Numbered from the stretch's first letter, positions 53,681 to 63,090 are shown. The stretch is DNA of 64,000 nucleotides from Nitrobacter sp039808345 (GCF_047824785.1 NZ_CP181167.1:930001-994000); one strand, 5' to 3'. The notes: generated from the letters alone by a model not told the origin. Program-made: numbers and translations.

Positions 53681-53959
53681 ACCGGATCGTCCTTTTCATC
53701 GGGCGATCCACCTTATGCCCCTGTCTCAGAAACCGGCACCACCTCATGTGTCATGTAGCAGCGCAATTCCAAGAACAGTTATTAATCATTTGGGTTCCAT
53801 GCCGCGAAAGGGAGTGCCGTGCAGTGACGGTCAATGAGCGCAGATAGCGGATCGGGAATGTGCCCCGCGGTCCCGCTAAGGAACAATCGTCCCGGTGCTC
53901 TTGTTGTAAGTCCACCTATCCAAGAAGGAGAAAGCATCAACGACCCGAACGGTCAAATC

Positions 53960-54044
53960 GACATCCCCAGGAGGTTGTAGCCGATCTCACCCTTGAGAAC
54001 CGTCTGCTTAAAGAAAGCCTGAACGGAGATGGGGAGGACGAAGC
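53960..54044 (+). pseudogene. IS3-family OrfA 3' scrap
   Basis: VVADLTLENRLLKESLNGDGEDEA is the last 24 residues of an OrfA of the 18004-type subgroup. Its stop codon (at 54046-54048) overlaps the start of the following orfB remnant. Upstream, 53747-53959 has no recognisable gene. Confidence 0.65.
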
Positions 54045-54716
54045 ATGAGGTGCCATGCGTCCGAGAAAGCCGAGATCATCGAGTTGGTCGAGCAGTCGCA
54101 CTTACCGGCCAAGCGCACGTTGGACAAGCTCGGCATCCCCCGCTCCACGTTTTATAGATGGTACGATCGCTACCGCGAGGGCGGCATTGAGGCACTGTCA
54201 GATCACCGCTCTCGACCGGATCGAGTCTGGAATCGCATCCCGGATCGGCCAGATCATCGACCTGGCGCTGGAGCTTGCGGAACTATCGCCGCGGGAGCTC
54301 GCCGTGCGGTTCACAGATGAGAGAAAGTACTTTGTCTCGCGGAGGCTTCGGTCTATCGACTGCTGAAGGCGCATGACCTCATCACCAGCCCGGCCTATGT
54401 GGTGATCAAAGCGGCGAACGAGTTCAAGGACAAGACCACCGCCATCACCCAGCTCTGGCAGACGGATTTTACCTACCTCAAGATCACCGGCTGGGGCTGG
54501 TACTATCTGTCGACCGTGCTTGACGACTTCTCGCGTTACATTGTGACCTGGAGGCTCGGTCCCATGATGTGTGCTTCAGACGTCACGGCCACGCTCGATC
54601 AGGCACTGGCAGCCTCTGGTCTGGATCACGTCAACGTCAGACCGCGGCCCCGACTTCTAACCGACAACGGATCGAGTTACGTCGCGGACGATCTGGTAAC
54701 GTGGCTCAAGGACTAG
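54045..54716 (+). pseudogene. IS3-family OrfB remnant, frameshifted and truncated
   Basis: Starts MRCHASEKAEIIELVEQSHLPAKRTLDKLGIPRSTFYRWYDRY, a diverged relative of the orfB at 18004. At least two frameshifts follow: LALELAELSPRELAVRFTDERKYFVS is in another frame, and VIKAANEFKDKTTAITQLWQTDFTYLKITGWGWYYLSTV in a third. It keeps the first Asp (QTDFTY) and the second (LTDNGSSYVA), and is cut at 54716, before the catalytic Glu. Confidence 0.8.
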
Positions 54717-55345
54717 GTGAAGTCGGAGAGCCAGAGGACGTTCGGCCTCGACGCCTTGAACTGCCGGTTGACGTGATCCAGCGGGCATAGCGCAGCCTTG
54801 TCGCGGATCGTGGTCCTGACAGGTTCGCCGCGGATGACCCCGTGCAGGCCCATGCCTCGCATCAGTCGCGACACCGTGCAGCGGGCGACATTGAAGCCTT
54901 CACGCTTGAGCTGCCGCCTGACCTTGCGCACGCCATAGACCGAGAAGTTCTGATCAAACACGCGCCGACCCTCGACCTTCAGCGCCACATCCCGCCTGGC
55001 GCGCGCCGACAGCCTGGCGGGATCGCGCCGTTTGGCGACATGAGCATGGTAGGTCGAGGGGGCGATCGGCAAGACCTTGCAGATCGGCTCGACCCCATGC
55101 GCCCCACAATGATCGTCGATGAAGGCGATCATGACTTGAACCGGCGGTCGAGCTCCGCCATCGCAAAATAGGCGCTTGCCTTGCGCAGGATCTCGTTGGC
55201 TTGCCGAAGCTCACGGTTTTCCCGCTCCAGCGCCTTCAGCTTCTCGGCCATTTCCGTCGGAACGCCGGCCCGTTGCCCGCTGTCGATCTCGACCTTCTTG
55301 ACCCAGTCGTGCAGCGTCTGCGGGGTACGCCCAGCAGGTGCTACA
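54717..55345 (-). pseudogene. IS3-family orfA/orfB remnant (second lineage)
   Basis: Leftward. An orfA C-terminal piece (TEMAEKLKALERENRELRQANEILRKASAYFAMAELDRRFK) lies at about 55135-55270. The orfB N-terminal part starts at 55132 (MIAFIDDHCGAHGVEPICKVLPIAPSTYHAHVAKRRDP ... FSVYGVRKVRRQLKREGFNVARCTVSRLMRGMGL) and is cut after LWLSDFT (first Asp) at 54716, where it meets the other IS3 remnant. Dead. Confidence 0.75.
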
Positions 55346-55512
55346 GATTCTAACCCCGTCCAAGATCAGCACTGCCTACGGCCGAACGCCGGCGATTACG
55401 CTCCCTCATGGCTGCCCCTGACTCAATCTGCGAGCTGCGACCTCCACGGAGAAACAGGAACAAAATCATCATCCTCTCCGTTGCTTACGCAGTCCTCGGG
55501 GAAGTTTGCTAC

Positions 55513-56316
55513 ATGGCGCCGCGTTCCTGGAAAGGCTATCTCAAGCTGTCCCTCGTCACCTGTCCGGTGGCGATGACGCCGGCGACGTCCGAGAACGAGA
55601 AAGTCCGCTTCCACACCCTCAATGCCAAGACCGGCAACCGCGTAGTCAGCCAGTATATCGATGCGGTTTCGGAAAAGCCTGTCGATGAGGATGACGAGAT
55701 CAAGGGATATCAGCGCGGCGAAGACGAGTACGTGATGCTCGAGGATGATGAGATCGAGGAGGTTGCACTTGAGAGCACGCGCACAATCGACATTGATAGC
55801 TTTGTCCCACGCGATACCATCGAATGGGTCTGGTACGACAAGCCGCACTATCTGACGCCCAACGATCCAGTCGGCGAGGAAGCCTTTTCGGTCATCCGGG
55901 ACGCGATGGCATCCACCGACACGGTTGGGATTTCGCGGCTGGTGATGTACCGCCGGGAGCGTGCCGTGATGCTCGAACCCCGCGAGAAGGGCATCATTCT
56001 ATGGACCCTCCGCTATGGCGACGAAGTGCGCGATGAGAGCGATTACTTCGGCCATATCAAGGAGGGCAAGCCAGATCCCAAGCTGATGACCCTGGTCAAG
56101 AAGCTGATTGATGAGCGCACTGCTCCCTGGGACCCCAAGATGGTCAACGACCCGGTTCAGGATAAGCTACTCGACATCATCGCGGCCAAAAAGAAGGGCA
56201 AGAAGCGCGTTGCCAAGGCCAAGCCCACCGCCGAGGAGCCCGCGAGCAACGTCATCAACATCATGGACGCGCTGCGCAAAAGCATCGGATCGGAATCCAA
56301 GCAAAAACGGAAGTAG
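55513..56316 (+). CDS. ku: Ku DNA end-binding protein, copy 1
   Basis: 267 residues from the ATG at 55513 (MAPRSWKGYLKLSLVTCPVAMTPATSENEKVRFHTLN). The Ku core includes VSQYIDAVSEKPVDEDDEIKGYQRG, EYVMLEDDEIEEVALESTRTIDIDSFV and YDKPHYLTPNDPVGEEAFSVIRDAM, with a basic C-terminal tail (AAKKKGKKRVAKAKP). It binds double-strand ends and recruits LigD for non-homologous end joining. Convergent with the LigD-side genes. A second Ku is at 59145-60002. Confidence 0.93.
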   Translation: MAPRSWKGYLKLSLVTCPVAMTPATSENEKVRFHTLNAKTGNRVVSQYIDAVSEKPVDEDDEIKGYQRGEDEYVMLEDDEIEEVALESTRTIDIDSFVPRDTIEWVWYDKPHYLTPNDPVGEEAFSVIRDAMASTDTVGISRLVMYRRERAVMLEPREKGIILWTLRYGDEVRDESDYFGHIKEGKPDPKLMTLVKKLIDERTAPWDPKMVNDPVQDKLLDIIAAKKKGKKRVAKAKPTAEEPASNVINIMDALRKSIGSESKQKRK

Positions 56317-56328
56317 CCAGGCCTGTGG

Positions 56329-56574
56329 TCATCCAGCCAGGCGTCGGGCCTTCTCAAGCGAGCCAGACTTCATCCCCTTGAACTTCGGCAGATCGGCGAG
56401 CGGAGCCACCAGGAGTTGGTCCGGCGAGGTCCGGCGCTTGATGACATGATAGAGCTGCGAGCGGGTCTGGCCGGATCGTACGAGGTAGAGGCCGTCGTCA
56501 AGGACCACGACATCCGGGTCGTCCACCATGTCCACGTTCTGTCCGACTACATAGACAATGTAGAGATCGCTCAT
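56329..56574 (-). CDS. 81-residue protein downstream of ligD
   Basis: MSDLYIVYVVGQNVDMVDDPDVVVLDDGLYLVRSGQTRSQLYHVIKRRTSPDQLLVAPLADLPKFKGMKSG. It starts 5 bp after the ligD stop, so it is probably translated from the same message. No family recognised. A small alpha/beta protein is plausible; a role in end joining is only suggested by position. Confidence 0.6.
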   Translation of the reverse strand: MSDLYIVYVVGQNVDMVDDPDVVVLDDGLYLVRSGQTRSQLYHVIKRRTSPDQLLVAPLADLPKFKGMKSGSLEKARRLAG

Positions 56575-56579
56575 TGCCC

Positions 56580-59141
56580 CTACACTTTCCGGGCCGTCTT
56601 CCGGCGGCGCACGGAAACGGCCAGAGGTTCGGCGGCCGCGCGAAAATCCTCCCATGGATCTGATGTGAGCGCAGCGAGCCGCGTCGGTGTATTGTCCACC
56701 GTGAAATAATCCGGCCCGATCCCTGGACTCAACTCCTCCCATGCGAGCGGCATCGAGACGGCGGCACCGGGACGGGCGCGCGTCGAGTAGGGTGCGACGG
56801 CCGTCATGCCGCGTTGATTGCGCAGATAGTCGATGAGGATCTTACCGCTGCGCTTCGACTTGGTGATCGTCGACACATATCGTTCGGGGCTATCGGCCGC
56901 CATGCTGTCCGCCAACGCCTTGGTGAACGTCTTCACTGCCGGCCAGTCGGCCTTGGGCTTGAGCGGGACCACGACATGCAGGCCCTTGCCGCCCGACGTC
57001 TTGACGAATGAATTCAGTTCCGCATCCCTGAGACGCTCGCGGGTTTCCTCGGCGGCGGTGATGATCGTCTCCCAGGTGACGCCCTCACCGGGGTCGAGAT
57101 CCATGATGATGGTATCGGGCCGTTCCCAGTCCGCGACCATCGAACCCCAAGGGTGGATTTCGAGTACGGCGGACTGAACGAGGCCCATCAATCCGTCGAG
57201 ATCGTTGATCGCGATGAGCGGCTCGTCGTCCTTGTCCTTGGGGTCGTTCACCAGCACAATGTTCTTGTTCAATCCTTTCCAGGCGTGCTTCTGGAAGAAC
57301 ATCTGTCCGGTGATGCCGCTTGGACAGCGTAGCAACGCCAGAGGCCGCCCGACGATATAGGGAGCGATGTAGCGCCAGACCTCGGTGTAATAGTCGGCAA
57401 GCCCTTCCTTGGTCACCCCGTCGTCGGGCCAATAGACCCGATCGGGGTGCGTGAGCGTGACGGTACGACGCTGGGGCTTGGGAGCCGCCGACTTGCTTTT
57501 CGGGACTTCGCGGACAATCTCGCTCGCCGGCTTGTCCTCACGCAGACCCCGGAACGAGGCGTGGCGAAGATGGCCATCCGCCGTCCAGGCGCGGAACTCG
57601 ACTTCGGCCACCAGCTCCGGACGGACGTAGCGCACCATCCGGGCTTCCTCGGCCGTGAGCTTGCTGTCGAACGGGCTCACGGCGATCCGCATCCGGTCAA
57701 GCCGCTTGAACAGTTCCTCGGCAACCGCGCCGGTGAACCCGGTGCCGACCCGGCCGACATGCTCCAGTTTGCCGTCGTCATAGACGCCCAGAACGAGAGA
57801 GCCGATCGCCTTGCGCGAGGTCGAGGACGGCACATAACCGCCAACCACGAATTCCTGGCGCGCCGAGCATTTGGATTTGACCCAGGCCTTGCTCCGCCCG
57901 GATCGGTAGGGTGCATCTCGCAGCTTCGAGATCACGCCCTCAAGGCTCAAACGGCAGGCATGACGCAGGACGAGGCCGCCATTCTCGTCAAAGTGGCTGC
58001 TGTATCGGATGATGCCCCGCTCGGCGCCCACCACTTGCTCGAGCATCGTTTTCCGCTCGATCAGGGGCAAGGCACGTAAATCGAAGCCATCGAGATAAAG
58101 CAGGTCGAAGACATAGAAGCTGAAGCGATCGGATCGGCCGGCGCTGAGGTCGGCCTGAAGGGCCGAAAAGTCCGAAGCGCCCGAGCCAGTCTCAACAACG
58201 AGTTCGCCGTCGATCAGGGCTGTTCCGAATGGCAGTGCCTGTAATCCAGCCACCACTTCCTTTCCGAACTTCTTTGTCCAGTCCAGACCGCTGCGAGTCA
58301 GGAGCTTCACGCGCCCCGCCTCGATGCGCGCCTGAAGCCGGTAGCCATCGAACTTGATCTCGTGAATCCAGCGCTCACCCGCCGGGGGTGCCGTCATGAG
58401 CGTGGCGAGGGTCGGCTCCACGAAATCGGTCAATGGAGCCTTCTTCGCTCCTTTGACCTTAGATGGATCAGGCAGGCTGACGACGTCCTCCTCAACCATA
58501 GGTGGTGTCGCCTTTTTGCGGCTGCGCGCGGCAGATTTCTTTATCTTTCCGGTCTTCGAAGACCAGCCGGGCGCTTCACCCGCCACCTCCTTCATCTCAC
58601 GGCCGGTTTTGACCGATTCCGGGCGTTCCTCGAGGATATCGGGATCGCCGGGCGTTCGAGCAGCGTCGTCCTCGCCTTTGATGAGCAGCCAGTTCTCACG
58701 CTTTTCGCTGGGCTTGCCCTGCATCCTGACGAGGTGCCAGCGCCCCGAGAGCTTTTCGCCCTTCAGCTCGAATTCAAGATGGCCCTTGGCGTAACCCTTG
58801 TGTGCATCGAAGACCGGAGTCCATGTGCCCCGGTCCCAGACGATGACGGTGCCGCCGCCATACTCGCCCTTGGGGATCGTGCCTTCGAAGTCCTTATATT
58901 CGAGCGGATGGTCCTCGACATGAACAGCGAGACGCTTCTCGCCGGGCACGAGGCTGGGGCCTTTGGTCACCGCCCAGCTCTTCATCACGCCGTCCATTTC
59001 CAGCCGCAGGTCGTAGTGCAGTCTGGTCGCGGCGTGCTTTTGCATGACGAAGGCATTGCCGGTCTTCCGGGCTTTTCTGCCCTTCGGCTCGGACGTCGAT
59101 TTGAAGTTGCGTTTCTGCCGATAGGTTTCGAGCGTCGCCAT
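56580..59141 (-). CDS. ligD: ATP-dependent DNA ligase D
   Basis: 853 residues with three domains: phosphoesterase (about 1-180, RLHYDLRLEMDGVMKSWAVTKGPS), ATP ligase (about 235-545; nucleotidyl Lys263 in EIKFDGYRLQ; LVVETGSGASDF; LEGVISKLRDAPYRSGRSKAWVKSKC) and primase/polymerase (about 570-853; DRVYWPDDGVTKEGLADYY; DLDPGEGVTWE; SGGKGLHVVVPL). It repairs double-strand breaks together with Ku. Starts 3 bp after the stop of the second ku, in one leftward operon. Confidence 0.95.
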   Translation of the reverse strand: MATLETYRQKRNFKSTSEPKGRKARKTGNAFVMQKHAATRLHYDLRLEMDGVMKSWAVTKGPSLVPGEKRLAVHVEDHPLEYKDFEGTIPKGEYGGGTVIVWDRGTWTPVFDAHKGYAKGHLEFELKGEKLSGRWHLVRMQGKPSEKRENWLLIKGEDDAARTPGDPDILEERPESVKTGREMKEVAGEAPGWSSKTGKIKKSAARSRKKATPPMVEEDVVSLPDPSKVKGAKKAPLTDFVEPTLATLMTAPPAGERWIHEIKFDGYRLQARIEAGRVKLLTRSGLDWTKKFGKEVVAGLQALPFGTALIDGELVVETGSGASDFSALQADLSAGRSDRFSFYVFDLLYLDGFDLRALPLIERKTMLEQVVGAERGIIRYSSHFDENGGLVLRHACRLSLEGVISKLRDAPYRSGRSKAWVKSKCSARQEFVVGGYVPSSTSRKAIGSLVLGVYDDGKLEHVGRVGTGFTGAVAEELFKRLDRMRIAVSPFDSKLTAEEARMVRYVRPELVAEVEFRAWTADGHLRHASFRGLREDKPASEIVREVPKSKSAAPKPQRRTVTLTHPDRVYWPDDGVTKEGLADYYTEVWRYIAPYIVGRPLALLRCPSGITGQMFFQKHAWKGLNKNIVLVNDPKDKDDEPLIAINDLDGLMGLVQSAVLEIHPWGSMVADWERPDTIIMDLDPGEGVTWETIITAAEETRERLRDAELNSFVKTSGGKGLHVVVPLKPKADWPAVKTFTKALADSMAADSPERYVSTITKSKRSGKILIDYLRNQRGMTAVAPYSTRARPGAAVSMPLAWEELSPGIGPDYFTVDNTPTRLAALTSDPWEDFRAAAEPLAVSVRRRKTARKV

Positions 59142-59144
59142 GGG

Positions 59145-60002
59145 CTAGCTCGCTTTGCGCCGCGGCGCTGCCTTCGCCGTTGCCTTGGACTTTGATTTCG
59201 CCGTGGAGCAGGAGGCCGGCTTCTTGGCTTTGACGCCGGCGCTCTCGCGCAGGGCGGCCATCAGGTCGACCACCTTTTCCTGCTTGGGCTCCTTGCGGAC
59301 CTCGATCTTCCGGCCTTCGATCTTCGCTTTGACCAAGTCCGCAAGCGCTGCGTCGTAGCGGTCGCTGAAGTCCTTGGGATTGAACTTCCCGCTCTTGGTC
59401 TTGATGATGTGCTCGGCCAGCTCCAGCATCTCGCCCTTGATCTTCATATCGGGGACGCTGTCGAAAGCGTCCTTGGCGGAACGAACTTCGTAGTCGAAAT
59501 TGAGCGTGGTCGCGATCAGGCCCTTTCCATGGGCGCGAATGAGAACCGTCCGAACGCGCCGGAATAGCACGGTCTGCGCGAGAGCGGCGACCTTCTTGGT
59601 CCGCATCCCTTCCCGGATCAGGGCATAGGCCTCTTCGGCATTCCGGTCTGACGGCGCCAGATAGTACGGCTTGTCGAAATAGACATCGTCGATATCGCCG
59701 CAGCCGATGAAGGTCGAAACAGCGAGGGTCTTGTCGCTGTCGGGAACGGCCGAAGCGACTTCCTCGGGATCGAGCATGATGTATTCGCCCGATCCAACCT
59801 CGTACCCCTTGACCTGTTCGTCGCGTTCGACAGGCTTGCCTGTATCACTGTCGACGAATTGGCGGCGAACACGATGGCCAGTGGCGCGGTTGAGTGTGTG
59901 AAACGCGATGCGATCGGATGTGGAGGCAGCCGTATAGAGCGCTACGGGACAACTCACCTCAGCGACTTTGAGAAAGCCCTTCCAGTTTGCTCTAGGCGCC
60001 AC
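59145..60002 (-). CDS. ku: Ku DNA end-binding protein, copy 2
   Basis: 285 residues from a GTG at 60002, chosen for AGGAG 7 bp upstream and because family similarity (APRANWKGFLKVAEVSCPVALYTAASTSDRIAFHTLN) starts there. Core segments include YEVGSGEYIMLDPEEVASAVPDSDKTLAVSTFI and FDKPYYLAPSDRNAEEAYALI. The Lys/Ala-rich C-terminal tail is long (KAKKPASCSTAKSKSKATAKAAPRRKAS). Only moderately similar to the first Ku, so they are paralogues rather than a recent duplication. Confidence 0.93.
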   Translation of the reverse strand: MAPRANWKGFLKVAEVSCPVALYTAASTSDRIAFHTLNRATGHRVRRQFVDSDTGKPVERDEQVKGYEVGSGEYIMLDPEEVASAVPDSDKTLAVSTFIGCGDIDDVYFDKPYYLAPSDRNAEEAYALIREGMRTKKVAALAQTVLFRRVRTVLIRAHGKGLIATTLNFDYEVRSAKDAFDSVPDMKIKGEMLELAEHIIKTKSGKFNPKDFSDRYDAALADLVKAKIEGRKIEVRKEPKQEKVVDLMAALRESAGVKAKKPASCSTAKSKSKATAKAAPRRKAS

Positions 60003-60174
60003 ACTCGAACTCCTGCAACTCAACCGATGCAAACGGTCCGATTGGTCTCTTTGTTCCGGAAGCCAGGGGCTCCACATGCCGGTTTGGCCAGAAGAACCAG
60101 GCGGCAGTAGATGGTGCATCGACCGATCGCGCCCGAAGTGCTGGATCGGCTTGGCGAGCGCGTGCAACTGACAT

Positions 60175-60850
60175 TCGACCGCAGGGGCACTTTACACACG
60201 GCCGTCATCGAGATCTCCGCTGCAAGGAGTGCGCCGCCTGTGTTTCGGCGTGGAATAAGGACCCTGTTTTCGGGGTAATCGGCATCCAATCGGGACCCCG
60301 GGGCAAGGGTCCACAGTGGCTTCCATCGAGTCATGGAAGCCGAGGTTGGAATGCTGGTGGTGGAGACGATTGCCAAGATCCGTCGCGCCTATTTTGTTGA
60401 TGGTCGTCCGATCAAGGCGATTTGCCGAGAACTCGGCGTGTCGCGGAAGGTGGTTCGCAAGGTCATCCGTTCTCAATCGACGGAGTTTCGGTACGAGCGA
60501 GAGACACAGCCTCAGCCGAAGATGGGCCCTTGGAGTGCCGAGCTTGACCGGTTGCTGGTGGCAAACGAGAGCAAGGCGGCGCGAGAACGGCTGACGCTGA
60601 TCCGGTTGTTCGAAGAGCTTCGCGGTCTGGGCTATGTCGGGGGCTACGATGCGGTTCGTCGATATGCGCGGCGCTGGAGCCAAGAGCGTGGCGCCTCGAC
60701 CACCTCGGCCTATGTGCCACTGAGCTTTGCACCCGGGGAAGCCTACCAGTTTGACTGGAGCCACGAAGTGGTCCTGCTGAGCGGGGTCACGGTGATCGTG
60801 AAGGCGGCTCACGTCCGGCGGGTAGTTTCTGGCCAGAGTATGATCACCGT
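60175..60850 (+). pseudogene. IS21-family istA N-terminal fragment
   Basis: From the ATG at 60351: MLVVETIAKIRRAYFVDGRPIKAICRELGVSRKVVRKVIRSQ ... LRGLGYVGGYDAVRRYARRW ... YVPLSFAPGEAYQFDWSHEVVLLSGVTVIVKAAHVR. This is the IstA helix-turn-helix region up to the first catalytic Asp (FDWS), cut near 60830. istB and the rest are missing. The left IS end probably lies in 60175-60330. Confidence 0.8.
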
Positions 60851-60976
60851 TCGAAGACATTCGCCACGAGCTCTTAGCGAGTAGCGGAGGAGTGAAAAAT
60901 GCGGTTCAATCGCGTCCAGCCAGGCACTTCCGGCGATCTGGACGGAGTGGTTGGTTCCTTTGCAGAGTCGAATGGG

Positions 60977-61258
60977 TCAACTGGCGGCGGCGATCCGTTT
61001 GTCAAAGCCGTTCGGAAGCTCGATATCGACTTCGAGGGTAGACACGGTTTCCCCTCTGTCCATCCGGACAACCACCTTTTCCGGATCCAGCGCGACGTGT
61101 CGCGAGACCACCGCAAGAATCTCCTCTCGCAAGACCCCAAGTAAGTCGGGCTGGCTTCGTAACCCACGCTCGTGCGCGAGTAGAATTTGTAACCTTTCCC
61201 GAGCAACCGGCGCGGAACCGGTGCGGCGCCGAATGAACTGCAGAAGGTTCAGGCTCAT
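60977..61258 (-). CDS. minE: Cell division topological factor MinE
   Basis: 93 residues: MinD-activating N-terminal helix (MSLNLLQFIRRRTGSAPVARERLQILLAHERG) and C-terminal topological domain (VLREEILAVVSRHVALDPEKVVVRMDRGETVSTLEVDIELP). It drives MinCD oscillation to place the division site. Overlaps the minD stop by 4 bp. Confidence 0.95.
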   Translation of the reverse strand: MSLNLLQFIRRRTGSAPVARERLQILLAHERGLRSQPDLLGVLREEILAVVSRHVALDPEKVVVRMDRGETVSTLEVDIELPNGFDKRIAAAS

Positions 61259-62073
61259 GCTGCCCTCCGTCCAAGTAGCCGGTCCATGAAACGTCGGCGC
61301 TGCTCGGTCGGCACCATCATGGCGATCGTCTCGCCGTTGAGGCGCCGCGCGGCGTCTGTGTAAGCCCGCGCCGGCAGGCTCGCAGCATCGTTCAACGTGA
61401 CCGGAGAGCCGACGTTCGACGCTTTCAGGACGTCCTGGCTTTCAGGAATAATCCCCAGGAGGGGAATCGCCAGGATCTCGAGGATGTCGTCGATGCTGAG
61501 CATTTCACCGCGTGCCGCTCGGCCCGTGTCATAGCGGGTGATCAAGACATGCTTCTTCATTTGTTCGCCTGCCTCCGCTTTGACGGTCTTAGAATCAAGC
61601 ATGCCGATGATTCGGTCGGCATCGCGAACAGATGAGACTTCAGGGTTGGTGACGACAATGGCTTCATCCGCGTAGCGCATCGCCAGCGTTGCACCACGTT
61701 CGATGCCCGCGGGACTGTCGCAAATCACCCAATCGAACTTCGTCCGCAAATCGGCGATGATGTCGCGAACGCCGTCGTCCGTCAGGGCGTCCTTATCCCG
61801 CGTCTGTGACGCAGGAAGTAACCACAGGCTCTCGAGTCGCTTGTCGCGGATGAGGGCCTGCGAGAGCTTGGCGACACCCTGTGCTACGTTGACAAGGTCG
61901 AAGACCACACGGCGCTCCGCTCCCATGATAAGATCGAGGTTACGGAGGCCGACGTCGAAATCAACGACGACGACTTTCTCGCCGTCCCGCGCGAGCGCTG
62001 CACCAATCGCGGCCGTGGACGTGGTTTTGCCGACGCCGCCCTTGCCTGATGTCACGACCAAGACTTTGGCCAT
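61255..62073 (-). CDS. minD: Septum site-determining ATPase MinD
   Basis: 272 residues (MAKVLVVTSGKGGVGKTTSTAAIGAAL). Deviant Walker A GKGGVGKT, VVVDFDVGLRNLDLIMG, CDSPAGIERGA, and a C-terminal amphipathic membrane-targeting helix (TEQRRRFMDRLLGRRA). Two adjacent ATGs (62076 and 62073) are possible. Middle gene of minCDE. Confidence 0.95.
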   Translation of the reverse strand: MAKVLVVTSGKGGVGKTTSTAAIGAALARDGEKVVVVDFDVGLRNLDLIMGAERRVVFDLVNVAQGVAKLSQALIRDKRLESLWLLPASQTRDKDALTDDGVRDIIADLRTKFDWVICDSPAGIERGATLAMRYADEAIVVTNPEVSSVRDADRIIGMLDSKTVKAEAGEQMKKHVLITRYDTGRAARGEMLSIDDILEILAIPLLGIIPESQDVLKASNVGSPVTLNDAASLPARAYTDAARRLNGETIAMMVPTEQRRRFMDRLLGRRAA

Positions 62074-62091
62074 CATGGCCTCCTTTGTAGG

Positions 62092-62787
62092 TTAATTGAG
62101 CGGTGTTATTCGAATGACTTCGCCGTCCAGCCAAGCCTGTGCGGGTCGGCGACGCAGCGTTTCACCGATATCTTCTGCGGTCTGGTAGTAGCCGTCGATG
62201 GCAACAAGTTCCGCCTCGATTTTCTGACAATAAATCCGCGCGGCCGCATTGCCGTTAATGCCGGCCATCGCTCGTCCTCGCAGCGTCCCGTAAACGTGGA
62301 TAGAGCCTCCGGCGACAATCTCCGCACCGGAGCCCACAGAGCCGAGCACAGTAATGTCGCCTTCGGTAAATACGATCCGCTGGCCCGATCGGACCGGGGT
62401 CTGGAGCAGGAGCGATGGTGTCGGCGGCCGCGGGCCCTCCACTTGCTTCGGCTCGGCCTGCTCGATTTCACAACCGCGCCCGCCGATCAATACGGGCGGC
62501 AAGCCTGCATCCAGCCCTGTCGCTTCCACGCCTTCAAGGCCGAGAACGCGGATGCCGCGGCTCTCAAGGTTCGAGACCAGATGCGCGATACCATGGGAGC
62601 TCAGATCGACCGCGGAAAGATCGAGGACGATCGGGCGCCCGACGAAAAAGCCGGGTGAACGGGCAAGCGTCGCATCAATTTCCTCAAGCCAGTTCACGAT
62701 CGGCATAAATGGCGAGAAAACAAACGCGATGTAAGACCGGCCACGGAGGCGCATCACCTGGCGCTTGGGCTCGACTTTTGCGTCCAT
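62092..62787 (-). CDS. minC: Septum formation inhibitor MinC
   Basis: 231 residues. N-terminal domain (RLRGRSYIAFVFSPFMPIVNWLEEIDATLARSPGFF) and C-terminal beta-helix domain (RSGQRIVFTEGDITVLGSVGSGAEIVAGGSIHVYGTLRGRAMAGINGNAAARIYCQKIEAELVAIDGYY), the part that binds MinD and FtsZ. First gene of the operon; minD starts 15 bp later. Confidence 0.94.
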   Translation of the reverse strand: MDAKVEPKRQVMRLRGRSYIAFVFSPFMPIVNWLEEIDATLARSPGFFVGRPIVLDLSAVDLSSHGIAHLVSNLESRGIRVLGLEGVEATGLDAGLPPVLIGGRGCEIEQAEPKQVEGPRPPTPSLLLQTPVRSGQRIVFTEGDITVLGSVGSGAEIVAGGSIHVYGTLRGRAMAGINGNAAARIYCQKIEAELVAIDGYYQTAEDIGETLRRRPAQAWLDGEVIRITPLN

Positions 62788-62850
62788 GAATGACGGCTCT
62801 CGGGCTATGAATTGTTTAGCATTGTTTAATTTCAGATTGACCAGCGGTGG

Positions 62851-62866
62851 TTAATGACTGGTTAAC
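62851..62866 (+). promoter_or_regulatory. Perfect CtrA-type box (TTAA-N7-TTAAC)
   Basis: TTAATGACTGGTTAAC matches the full-length CtrA consensus. It lies 64 bp upstream of the minC start and 225 bp upstream of the DUF6481 gene. CtrA is the cell-cycle master regulator of alphaproteobacteria and often controls division genes; binding here is inferred from the motif only. Confidence 0.55.
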
Positions 62867-63090
62867 GAGGCCCGCTTTTGTTTGCGAAATGTTAAGGAAC
62901 TCCAGCGGGCTGCTGGCTCGATGAGCTCAACTGGCGAGGTCATAGGAAATTCGATGCATCGATCGCCGCGGTACCCCCGTGCGCTGGCCCGAATTTCCGC
63001 TTTCTCTGCTGAAAAGGGCCGCAGGACTTGCCGGACTTCTGCTATAGCCCGCACTTAATTACGGTGTGAATCAATGAACGGGGCTCATAG

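Larger units (their letters stand above)
52484..53746 (-). mobile_element. Intact IS3-family element, copy 2 (1263 bp)
   Basis: Same 1263-bp length and same ends as the copy at 12372-13634, in the opposite orientation; both encoded proteins are identical. No target duplication (TCT on the left, TGT on the right). Its right (orfB) end lies 240 bp upstream of the RiPP precursor start. Confidence 0.92.

Noticed and set aside
57447..59195. Long rightward frames antisense to ligD
   Set aside because: Antisense shadows of a confidently identified three-domain ligase D.
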